The translations under genes and the position numbers were made by a program. Positions 57,934-64,000 of a DNA stretch of 64,000 nucleotides are shown one piece after another. Under the pieces are notes generated by a model. That model did no database searches, was not told the DNA's origin, and saw only the letters and a program-made list of their open reading frames with translations. The stretch is taken from positions 496,001-560,000 of the forward strand of contig NZ_JBHTIK010000002.1 in the NCBI RefSeq assembly GCF_042676985.1. Reading direction: 5' to 3'. The number at the start of each line of letters is the position of its first letter. Position 1 is the stretch's first letter. This stretch comes from Sphingosinicella xenopeptidilytica. GTDB lineage: Bacteria > Pseudomonadota > Alphaproteobacteria > Sphingomonadales > Sphingomonadaceae.

Positions 57934-58692
57934 TCAGCCGCCGACGTACTGGCTCGGCGGCACGCCGAACGAGCGGTGGAACATCGCGGTGAATGCGCTC
58001 GGGCTTTCGTAGCCTACGTCGTAGGCTACGTTGGTGACGGAGACGCCGGACGCGAGGAGCGACAGCGCCTCCATCAGCCGCACCTGCTGCCGCCACGTGG
58101 CGAGGCCCATGCCCGTCTGCTGCTTGAACAGGCGCGTGAAGGTACGGCGGCCCATGCTCGCAAGGCTCGCCCAGTCGTCGATGTCGCGCGGGTCCGCGGG
58201 GTCGTCGAGTATGGCCTGACATACCCTGAGCAGGCGGCTGTCCGCTGGCATACGCGCCATCACCGGGATGTTCGGCATGTGCTGGATTTCTTCGAGCAGC
58301 AGCCGGACGATCCGCCCCTCGCGGCCTTCCTCGTCATAGGCGGGCTGGAAGCCGAAAACCTCCTGAATGAGCGCGCGTACCAGCGGCGAGACTTCGAAGA
58401 CGCGGCAGGCGTGCGGCAGGTATTCGATGTCGGGATCGATGAATACCGTGTGGATGTTCACGGGACCGCGGCAGATCGCCTTGTGCCGCACGCCGGCAGG
58501 AAGCCAGATCGCGCGCTGGGGCGGCAGCACGAAGCTCGAATGATCCGTGATGAACAGCATAACGCCGGAGTTGGCGTAGGAGAGCTGGGCACGATCGTGC
58601 GAATGGAAGGGGTCGACGAAACCCGCCGGATAATCATCCTCGAAGCCCATCACGGGCCTGAGTTCGAGGGGATAATCCGTGCTCCGCTTCAT
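57934..58692 (-). CDS. AraC-family transcriptional regulator
   Basis: The 252-residue regulator has an N-terminal cupin-like ligand domain (DPFHSHDRAQLSYANSGVM region; FVLPPQRAIWLPAGVRH) and a C-terminal AraC double helix-turn-helix (MGRRTFTRLFKQQTGMGLATWRQ and VTNVAYDVGYESPSAFTAMF). AraC members with this sensor often control efflux or esterase genes. ATG at 58692 (MKRSTDYPLELRP) is preferred to a start 18 codons upstream. It is convergent with the amidohydrolase operon and lies 60 nt downstream of the deacetylase-like gene. Confidence 0.93.
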   Translation of the reverse strand: MKRSTDYPLELRPVMGFEDDYPAGFVDPFHSHDRAQLSYANSGVMLFITDHSSFVLPPQRAIWLPAGVRHKAICRGPVNIHTVFIDPDIEYLPHACRVFEVSPLVRALIQEVFGFQPAYDEEGREGRIVRLLLEEIQHMPNIPVMARMPADSRLLRVCQAILDDPADPRDIDDWASLASMGRRTFTRLFKQQTGMGLATWRQQVRLMEALSLLASGVSVTNVAYDVGYESPSAFTAMFHRSFGVPPSQYVGG

Positions 58693-58752
58693 TGGCCTGT
58701 TTCCGATAAACAGGCTTATAGTATTGCGTTTTGGCCTTCCCCGCAAGATCGC

Positions 58753-59763
58753 CTAGTCTTGGAAACCGGAGAGGAAGCGGGCGACATTGCCGCCGAGATC
58801 GCCGACAGCGTAGCCGCCTTCCATGATGATTGCGGTCGGCAGACCCAAGGCCGCAATGCGTGCGCCGATCGTGGCGAAATCCTCGGTTTCAATTGCGAAG
58901 TGCGAGATCGGGTCGCCGGAAAACGTGTCCGCACCGAAGGAGAGAACAAGCAGTCTGGCACCCCAATCATTGATACGCGCCAAGGCGATATCGAGTGCGG
59001 CCAGATAGGCATCGATCCGTGTACCGCGCGGCATCGGGATGTTGAGCGTCGCGCCGTCGCCATCGCCGCTGCCGGTCTCGTCGGCATGGCCCCAGTAATA
59101 GGGATAGTCGGTCGCCGGGTTTGCGTGGATCGAGGCGAAGAAGATGTCGCCGCGCGCTTCGAAGATATCCTGTGTGCCGTTGCCATGATGATAGTCGACG
59201 TCGAGAATGGCGACAGGCCCCGCGCCGGCGGCGTGCGCGTGCTGCGCGGCAATCGCGGCGTTGTTCAGATAGCAATAGCCGCCGAGATAATCGGCACCGG
59301 CGTGGTGCCCCGGCGGGCGGCAAAGCGCGAAGGCCGTGCGCGCGCCCGCAAGAACGGCATCGAGCGCGGTGAGCGCGGTCTGCGCCGACCAGTAGGCGCC
59401 GTCCCACGTGCCCTCTGCGATCGGTGTCGAGGCGTCGAAGCTGTATTGGCCGAGCCGCGCATCGATGCGGTCCAGAGACAGCTTGCGGCGACGGACAACG
59501 GGCCACGTGTAGGCGATCGCATCATCTTCGCGCAAAGCGGCACGCCATGCCGCGTGCGCGCCTTTCAGGAAGGCGAGATAGTCCGCGTCGTGAACCGCTT
59601 CGATCGGCGCCATGCCGAAATCTCGTGCGGGTGCCGGTGTGCCGATCGCTTCCCGGATATTGCGCGCGCGATCAGCGCATTCGGCATAGGGCGTCCATGC
59701 GCCGTTGTGCAGTTCGCGAAGTGGGGCGTGGCGGAGCTGGCGCTCATCGAAGAATGAGATCAT
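58753..59763 (-). CDS. Histone-deacetylase-family protein (acetylpolyamine amidohydrolase-like)
   Basis: The 336-residue zinc hydrolase has the class II HDAC/acetylpolyamine deacetylase pattern: RPPGHHAG, AILDVDYHHGNGTQDIF with the zinc-binding Asp-His pair, a second zinc Asp in SFGADTFSGDP, and EGGYAVG. It removes acetyl groups from polyamines or related amines. Two codons of slack exist at the N-terminus, but the MISFFDERQLRHAPLREL start matches the subfamily. Confidence 0.92.
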   Translation of the reverse strand: MISFFDERQLRHAPLRELHNGAWTPYAECADRARNIREAIGTPAPARDFGMAPIEAVHDADYLAFLKGAHAAWRAALREDDAIAYTWPVVRRRKLSLDRIDARLGQYSFDASTPIAEGTWDGAYWSAQTALTALDAVLAGARTAFALCRPPGHHAGADYLGGYCYLNNAAIAAQHAHAAGAGPVAILDVDYHHGNGTQDIFEARGDIFFASIHANPATDYPYYWGHADETGSGDGDGATLNIPMPRGTRIDAYLAALDIALARINDWGARLLVLSFGADTFSGDPISHFAIETEDFATIGARIAALGLPTAIIMEGGYAVGDLGGNVARFLSGFQD

Positions 59764-59801
59764 GCCGCGGAGATAGCATTCAATGCCACCGGCCGGAAAG
59801 C

Positions 59802-59820
59802 CCCGCGACGGTGTCGCGGG
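59802..59820 (-). terminator. Possible hairpin terminator after the RpiR gene
   Basis: CCCGCGAC pairs perfectly with GTCGCGGG around a 3-nt loop directly after the rpiR-type gene. No T-run follows, so it may be a Rho-dependent or pause hairpin only. Confidence 0.4.
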
Positions 59821-59826
59821 TGCGCG

Positions 59827-60705
59827 TCATGCATCGCTTCCGCGCGTGCGCGTCGGCCGCACGAAGCCCACGAAATCTTCGTAGAGCGCGCTGATCCGCT
59901 CCAGCCGCTCCTCGACGTCGCGGCCGCCGCCGTGGCCGACGATGTCGTTCACGAGCAGGTTGACGAGGCCCGTCATCGGCACCGCGCTTTGCCAGAACAG
60001 CGCGCCGTCGCTGTCTGCCGCCAGCACGTTTGCGGTGAGGCGCGGCGCCCAGTCGCAAAGCGTATCCGTGATGATGACGAGCGGAATGCCTACGTCCGCC
60101 GCGCGCTCCGCGAGATGGCGCGATGTGCTGGAATAGCGGCGGACATCGATGATGACGAGGCAGCGATCGCTTGGATCTTCGATGAGCACATCGGCGAAAT
60201 GCCCGGAGGCGCTATCGATCAGTTCCACGCCGGGGCGTACATACTGAAGATTATGCGCAAGCATCGCCGCGATGCCCCGCTCGGTCTGGAAGCCGACGAT
60301 CTGCACCCGCCTGCTGCGCGCGATCAGCGCCACTGTATCCGACCACACCTTGTGCTGGCTGCGCTCGTAGACGGCGACGAGCAGCTCGATCTCGCGTTCC
60401 AGCGTGCGGCGGCGCTTGTCGCTGTCGGTGAAGTCGGAAAGGAAATCCTGGAAGGCCTGCCCGGCGAGCCACGGCAGGTGCGCGGACATGCGCAGGTGCT
60501 CTTTCAGTTCCCGGAAATGCTTGAAGCCAAGCATTCGGCAGAACCGGCCAACTGTTACCGCGCTGACATCGAGCCGCTGCGCGATCGATGCCGCCGTTTC
60601 GAACGGGATCATCTCGCGGTTGTTGAGCAGGAACAGGGCGATCTGGCGCTCCGCAGCCGTGTAACTCGCATTTTCGGCCTCGAGCCGCGTGAACAGGTCG
60701 CTCAT
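59827..60705 (-). CDS. RpiR/MurR-family transcriptional regulator (locus B)
   Basis: The 292-residue regulator has an RpiR-type HTH domain at the N-terminus (TAAERQIALFLLNN, then ETAASIAQRLDVSAVTVGRFCRMLGF) and a SIS sugar-isomerase-like domain at about residues 135-265. Family members bind phosphorylated sugars or related ligands and usually control the neighbouring catabolic operon. The ATG at 60705 has a GAGCGAGA site; a GTG six codons upstream is possible. A 40-bp inverted repeat lies immediately upstream, suggesting autoregulation. It follows the DgcN-like gene on the same strand. Confidence 0.93.
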   Translation of the reverse strand: MSDLFTRLEAENASYTAAERQIALFLLNNREMIPFETAASIAQRLDVSAVTVGRFCRMLGFKHFRELKEHLRMSAHLPWLAGQAFQDFLSDFTDSDKRRRTLEREIELLVAVYERSQHKVWSDTVALIARSRRVQIVGFQTERGIAAMLAHNLQYVRPGVELIDSASGHFADVLIEDPSDRCLVIIDVRRYSSTSRHLAERAADVGIPLVIITDTLCDWAPRLTANVLAADSDGALFWQSAVPMTGLVNLLVNDIVGHGGGRDVEERLERISALYEDFVGFVRPTRTRGSDA

Positions 60706-60724
60706 TTCATTCTCGCTCTGCACA

Positions 60725-60764
60725 CTCTGTCGCGAATGTTTTCAGAATAACATTCGCGACAGAG
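60725..60764. promoter_or_regulatory. Perfect 16-bp-arm inverted repeat, probable RpiR operator
   Basis: CTCTGTCGCGAATGTT and its exact reverse complement are separated by 8 nt (60741-60748). It ends 20 nt before the regulator's ATG. Length and symmetry suit a dimeric or tetrameric RpiR-type repressor. Confidence 0.75.
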
Positions 60765-60838
60765 TTGTCATCACATTGGTAGGCAGGGCGAGGGAAAGGG
60801 GAGGAAGCGCCGATGCAAAGATTCTGCGGGCTACAATT

Positions 60839-61846
60839 TTACGCGAACACGTCCAGCAGGTGATCGACGATGGGCGCGGGTCCGAACCGTAGCGGATCGC
60901 AGGCGGGGAGGCCGAGTTCCGCTTCGGCATCCCGGATCGCAGCGCGCGCCGCGTCTTCGCTGAGCAGTGAGGTGTTGAGGCTGATGCCGATGCCGCGCGC
61001 ATTCGGGTTGGTGAGCTTCGCGGCGGCGACATGCACGGCGAGTGCATCGGTGAGGGAGGGGCAAGGGTAGGCGCCCTCATAGCCCTGGATTTCCCGGCGC
61101 CCCGCCTCGTGGCAGATGACGAGCGCGTCGGGCTGGCTGCCGTGGACGAGGCCGAGCGTGACGCCCGCATAGGCCGGGTGCAGGAGCGCGCCCTGTCCCT
61201 CGATCACATGCCAGTGACCCGGCGCCGCATCGGGGGAGAGCCACTCCGCGGCGCCCGAGATGAAATCGGCGACGACAGAGTCGATGGCGATGCCGCGCCC
61301 GGTGATCATGATCCCGGTCTGCCCGGTGGGGCAGAACGTGGAGGGCACGCCGCGTCGCTGAAGCTCGCGATCGATGGCGAGCGCGGTGTATTTCTTGCCC
61401 ACCGCGCAGTCCGTTCCGACCATCAGCAGGCGGCGGCCGGAGCGCTTCTTGCCCGTGCCGGTCTTGAACGTCTGCTGCGGACGGCGGAGATCGTGCAGCG
61501 TGCGTCCGTGTGCCTGCGCGGCTTGGGATATTTCCGGGTGATCGGCGAGGCGCTGGTGCAGCCCGGCCGCGACATCAAGACCCGCCGCGAGCGCCGCCGT
61601 GATGTGCGGCACCCATTCGGGGGCGATATAGCCACCGTCGTTGGCGATGCCGATCACCAGCGTGCGCACGCCCTTTGCGGCGGCTTCGGCGAATGTCATG
61701 TCTGGCAGGCCGAGATCGACCGGGCAGCCTTCCATGCGATACTGGCCCGCACAGTCTCCCGCGCGCCATTCGGCAAGGCCCGAGGCGGTCTTGGCCCAGC
61801 CGATATCGGGAGCTGTCCCCAGAAAAAGCAAAAACGGTGGCTGCAT
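60839..61846 (-). CDS. DUF1611/DgcN-like protein (locus B)
   Basis: The 335-residue protein has the two-domain DUF1611 layout: an N-terminal Rossmann-like domain (LVIGIANDGGYIAPEW) and a C-terminal P-loop domain with GTDCAVGKK at 144-152. Members of this family include DgcN, reported as a D-glutamate N-acetyltransferase in a D-glutamate catabolic route. Adjacent genes for an N-acyl-D-amino-acid deacylase and a D-serine-dehydratase-like enzyme support a D-amino-acid role, but the substrate here is inferred. It begins 24 nt after the deacylase gene. Confidence 0.85.
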   Translation of the reverse strand: MQPPFLLFLGTAPDIGWAKTASGLAEWRAGDCAGQYRMEGCPVDLGLPDMTFAEAAAKGVRTLVIGIANDGGYIAPEWVPHITAALAAGLDVAAGLHQRLADHPEISQAAQAHGRTLHDLRRPQQTFKTGTGKKRSGRRLLMVGTDCAVGKKYTALAIDRELQRRGVPSTFCPTGQTGIMITGRGIAIDSVVADFISGAAEWLSPDAAPGHWHVIEGQGALLHPAYAGVTLGLVHGSQPDALVICHEAGRREIQGYEGAYPCPSLTDALAVHVAAAKLTNPNARGIGISLNTSLLSEDAARAAIRDAEAELGLPACDPLRFGPAPIVDHLLDVFA

Positions 61847-61870
61847 GGGTTTCAGTTTCCGGTTGGAGGT

Positions 61871-63373
61871 TCAGTTGGCCCGGCGGATCGGCTTGCCCGG
61901 CCGGGCGCCGGTGGCCTTGCCGGTCTCGACGACGGCGACGCCGTTCACCCACACGGTGCGGATTCCGACGGGGAGGGCCGTGGGGTTTTCGATCGTCGCG
62001 CGGTCTGCGACGGTCGCGGGGTCGAACAGCACGAGATCGGCAGCCTGTCCAACGGCGATGCGGCCGCGATCACCGATGCCCATGTGATCGGCGGCAAGTC
62101 CGCTCATCTTGTAAATCGCCTCTTCGAGCTTCAGCCGGCCCGTCTCGCGCACCATCCATGCGAGCACGCGCGGAAAGGCGCCTGCGCCGCGCGGGTGTGC
62201 GTCCTCGATGCCGCCGTCCGAGCAGATATTGCTGTGCGGCCAGGCGATGAGCGCGGCGACATCGTCGTCCGCCATCGAACGGCCCATCACCACATTGTGC
62301 ATTCCCTTCGCTTCGGCTTCGACGATGAGGTCGAGATAAGCGCGCGCCGGGGGCACGTGGCGCAGCGCGGCAACCTCGGCAACGGTCTTGCCGACGTAGG
62401 CGGGGTTCGCGGGATATTGGGTGAGACGCAGATCCTCCGGCCGCGCCATGTGCGCGAGCGCGAACTCGGCTGCGGCGAGATCGGTGAAATCCCGCTTCGG
62501 CAACAGCACTTCGAGGTTCGATTGCCAGTAGGTGTAGGGGTAGACGTCCGCCGTCACGTCGATGCCTGCGCGGCGCGCGGCGTCGAGCTTTGCAAGGAGG
62601 GGCGCGGTGTCGCCCCAGCGGTCGACGATCGCGATCTTGAAGTGCGAGATCTGCACGGGAAGACGCGCGGTGCGGCCGATCTCCAGCAGCTCGTCGACTG
62701 CGGCGTCGAGGCGCGTGTCCTCGCTCCGCATGTGGCTGATGTAGCGTCCGCCATGCCGCGCGGTGGCACGGGCGAGCGCCATCACCTCCGACGGGTCCGA
62801 ATAGATGCCCGGATCGTATTCGAGCCCGGTCGACAGGCCGAGCGCGCCTGCGCGCATGTTGTCCTCGACGACGGCGACCATGCGCTCGACCTCGGCGGGT
62901 GTCGCTGCGCGCTTGTAGTCCGCGCCCATCACGGCGTCGCGGACGCTGTTGTGGCCGATGTACGTGGCGACGTTCACGGCTGCGGGCTGCGCTTCGCGCT
63001 TCGCGAACAGGCCCGCGACGGGCAGAGGGCCACCGCCATCCTGCCCGACGACGATCGTGGTGATGCCCTGCGCGGCCGCCGCGAGCGCATCGAGGTGAGC
63101 ATCGAGATTGCGGTCGTGGTGGCTGTGCGTGTCGATGAAGCCGGGCGCGAGCACGAGACCGCTGCCTTCAACGACGGGAACGCCCTTGCCGTGCGCGCGC
63201 TTGCCGACGGCGGTGATGCGGCCGTCCTCAACCCGCACATCGGCCTTGCGCGCCGGTGCGCCGGTGCCGTCCACGACGGTCGCGCCGACGATGACGAAGC
63301 TTTCCGCGGCGGAGGCCGTCGCCCAAAGCGCGACTGCGGGAACGAGCGCGGCACGCAGCACCGATCGAATCAT
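61871..63373 (-). CDS. Exported N-acyl-D-amino-acid deacylase-like amidohydrolase (locus B)
   Basis: The 500-residue protein has a signal peptide (cleavage near ASAAES) and a D-aminoacylase-type amidohydrolase domain with the first metal motif intact: His83 and His85 in PGFIDTHSHHD. GQDGG follows where the D-aminoacylase cysteine ligand would be; then ISHMRSED, QISHFKIA and SDGGIEDAHPRG. It probably hydrolyses N-acyl-D-amino acids in the periplasm. The ATG at 63373 has an AAGGGAG site; the frame opens further upstream into the next gene. It is the intact counterpart of the locus A protein. Confidence 0.88.
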   Translation of the reverse strand: MIRSVLRAALVPAVALWATASAAESFVIVGATVVDGTGAPARKADVRVEDGRITAVGKRAHGKGVPVVEGSGLVLAPGFIDTHSHHDRNLDAHLDALAAAAQGITTIVVGQDGGGPLPVAGLFAKREAQPAAVNVATYIGHNSVRDAVMGADYKRAATPAEVERMVAVVEDNMRAGALGLSTGLEYDPGIYSDPSEVMALARATARHGGRYISHMRSEDTRLDAAVDELLEIGRTARLPVQISHFKIAIVDRWGDTAPLLAKLDAARRAGIDVTADVYPYTYWQSNLEVLLPKRDFTDLAAAEFALAHMARPEDLRLTQYPANPAYVGKTVAEVAALRHVPPARAYLDLIVEAEAKGMHNVVMGRSMADDDVAALIAWPHSNICSDGGIEDAHPRGAGAFPRVLAWMVRETGRLKLEEAIYKMSGLAADHMGIGDRGRIAVGQAADLVLFDPATVADRATIENPTALPVGIRTVWVNGVAVVETGKATGARPGKPIRRAN

Positions 63374-63390
63374 GACGGCTCTCCCTTGCA

Positions 63391-63411
63391 GGCGATGTTC
63401 GTATAATCGCC
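63391..63411. repeat. Short inverted repeat before the locus B deacylase
   Basis: GGCGAT and ATCGCC flank 9 nt, just upstream of the ribosome site of the deacylase gene. It may be a leader hairpin or a weak operator. Confidence 0.35.
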
Positions 63412-63467
63412 TGAATCTCATCATTGTTATCTTTCTGACATGACTGCCGACATTGCGCAAGCCGCGA

Positions 63468-64000
63468 TCACCAGCCCGAGAAGCGCGGCCAGCGCGCTGT
63501 AACCGCGCCGCCTGTGTCGGTGAGCAGATAGGCGGGATGCTGCGCGGCGGTGGCGCAGGCGTGATTGGGCAGCACGCGCAGCCGGGTGCCGATCGGATAG
63601 GCCGAAAGATCGAGCGGCGTGCCGTCGCGGCGCCCGACGAGGCCGTGCTCCTGATTGGCTCCGGTGACGATGAGATCGCCGATGATCGTGCCGCCCGCGT
63701 CGCAGACGAGCCCGTAGCCCTGATCGACGCGCTGCGCCGCCGTGCCGCGATCGCGCGACATCGCCATCCAGCCTGCATCGATGACGAGGCGGCCCTGTGC
63801 CTTCTGATATCCGATCACCGTCGCCAGCACGGAAAGCGCGATCTCCTCTGGCCGGCAGACGCCGATCCCCGCCATCACCAGATCCTGAAAGATGTAAACG
63901 CCCGCGCGCACCTCGGTGATCCCGTCCAGCGCCCGCACGAACAGCGCGGTCGGTGTCGAGCCCATGCTGACGATGGGGCAGGGAAGCCCCGCCGCCCGCA
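63468..64000 (-). CDS. D-serine dehydratase/D-threonine aldolase-like PLP enzyme, C-terminal part (locus B)
   Basis: This is the C-terminal 177 codons of a fold-III PLP enzyme; the start, including the PLP lysine, lies right of the window. Recognisable segments are GLPCPIVSMGSTPT, VIDAGWMAMSRDRG and the zinc pair in LPNHACATAAQHP (His and Cys), the hallmark of the eukaryotic-type D-serine dehydratase domain. It likely deaminates or cleaves a D-amino acid. It is the second such protein in the window and heads the locus B operon as far as visible. Confidence 0.87.
   Translation of the reverse strand, partial: RAAGLPCPIVSMGSTPTALFVRALDGITEVRAGVYIFQDLVMAGIGVCRPEEIALSVLATVIGYQKAQGRLVIDAGWMAMSRDRGTAAQRVDQGYGLVCDAGGTIIGDLIVTGANQEHGLVGRRDGTPLDLSAYPIGTRLRVLPNHACATAAQHPAYLLTDTGGAVTARWPRFSGW

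Overview
The window reads as chromosomal DNA of a GC-rich alphaproteobacterium, most likely a member of the Sphingomonadales. The evidence is high overall GC, several TonB-dependent receptors, a PEP-CTERM protein, tightly overlapping ATGA gene junctions, and housekeeping gene order such as lysC-ptsP and cpoB-tilS-ftsH. The genus cannot be fixed from sequence alone. No tRNA, rRNA, CRISPR array, insertion sequence or prophage was recognised.

Layout. Positions 1-5153 hold the 3' end of a TonB-dependent receptor, a small secreted protein, a TPR-sulfotransferase, a TPR-linked 2OG-Fe(II) oxygenase and a convergent stand-alone 2OG oxygenase. Next is clpB (5185-7761). Positions 7899-12830 form D-amino-acid locus A: a D-serine-dehydratase-like PLP enzyme and a class A beta-lactamase-like hydrolase on the minus strand, facing an XRE-cupin regulator and an N-acyl-D-amino-acid deacylase-like protein on the plus strand. 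A 13-bp element is shared by the two outer promoters. Positions 12873-24408 hold ubiG, a LytS/LytTR two-component pair, a [2Fe-2S] ferredoxin, a 3-methyladenine glycosylase, a YnfA-like protein, PdeM and the Lhr-type helicase with a tandem retropepsin-like protease between them, DUF2306, DUF2239, asd and a LOG-family protein. Positions 24429-37509 hold a dienelactone hydrolase, an M16 peptidase, lysC, a nitronate monooxygenase-like gene, ptsP, a RodZ-like protein, cpoB, tilS and ftsH.

Positions 37566-49219 hold a DUF885 protein, secreted proteins, a coniferyl-aldehyde-type dehydrogenase, a pirin, a TonB-like protein, a PEP-CTERM protein with a sigma-54 promoter match, a PepSY protein, a PaiB-like protein, an amino-acid permease and an HSL-type esterase. 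Positions 49340-57927 look like one operon: a Fur-box-preceded siderophore-type TonB receptor, three exported amidohydrolases and a small exported protein, most joined by ATGA overlaps. AraC, acetylpolyamine-deacetylase-like and RpiR genes follow. D-amino-acid locus B runs from 59827 to the right edge: an RpiR regulator with a 40-bp inverted repeat, a DgcN-like DUF1611 protein, an N-acyl-D-amino-acid deacylase with intact metal ligands, and a second D-serine-dehydratase-like PLP enzyme cut by the window edge.

The strongest theme is the repeated pairing of a fold-III PLP D-amino-acid enzyme with an exported N-acyl-D-amino-acid deacylase, under different regulators and with different partners. 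The second theme is the receptor-amidohydrolase operon, and the third is the receptor-sulfotransferase-oxygenase group at the left edge.
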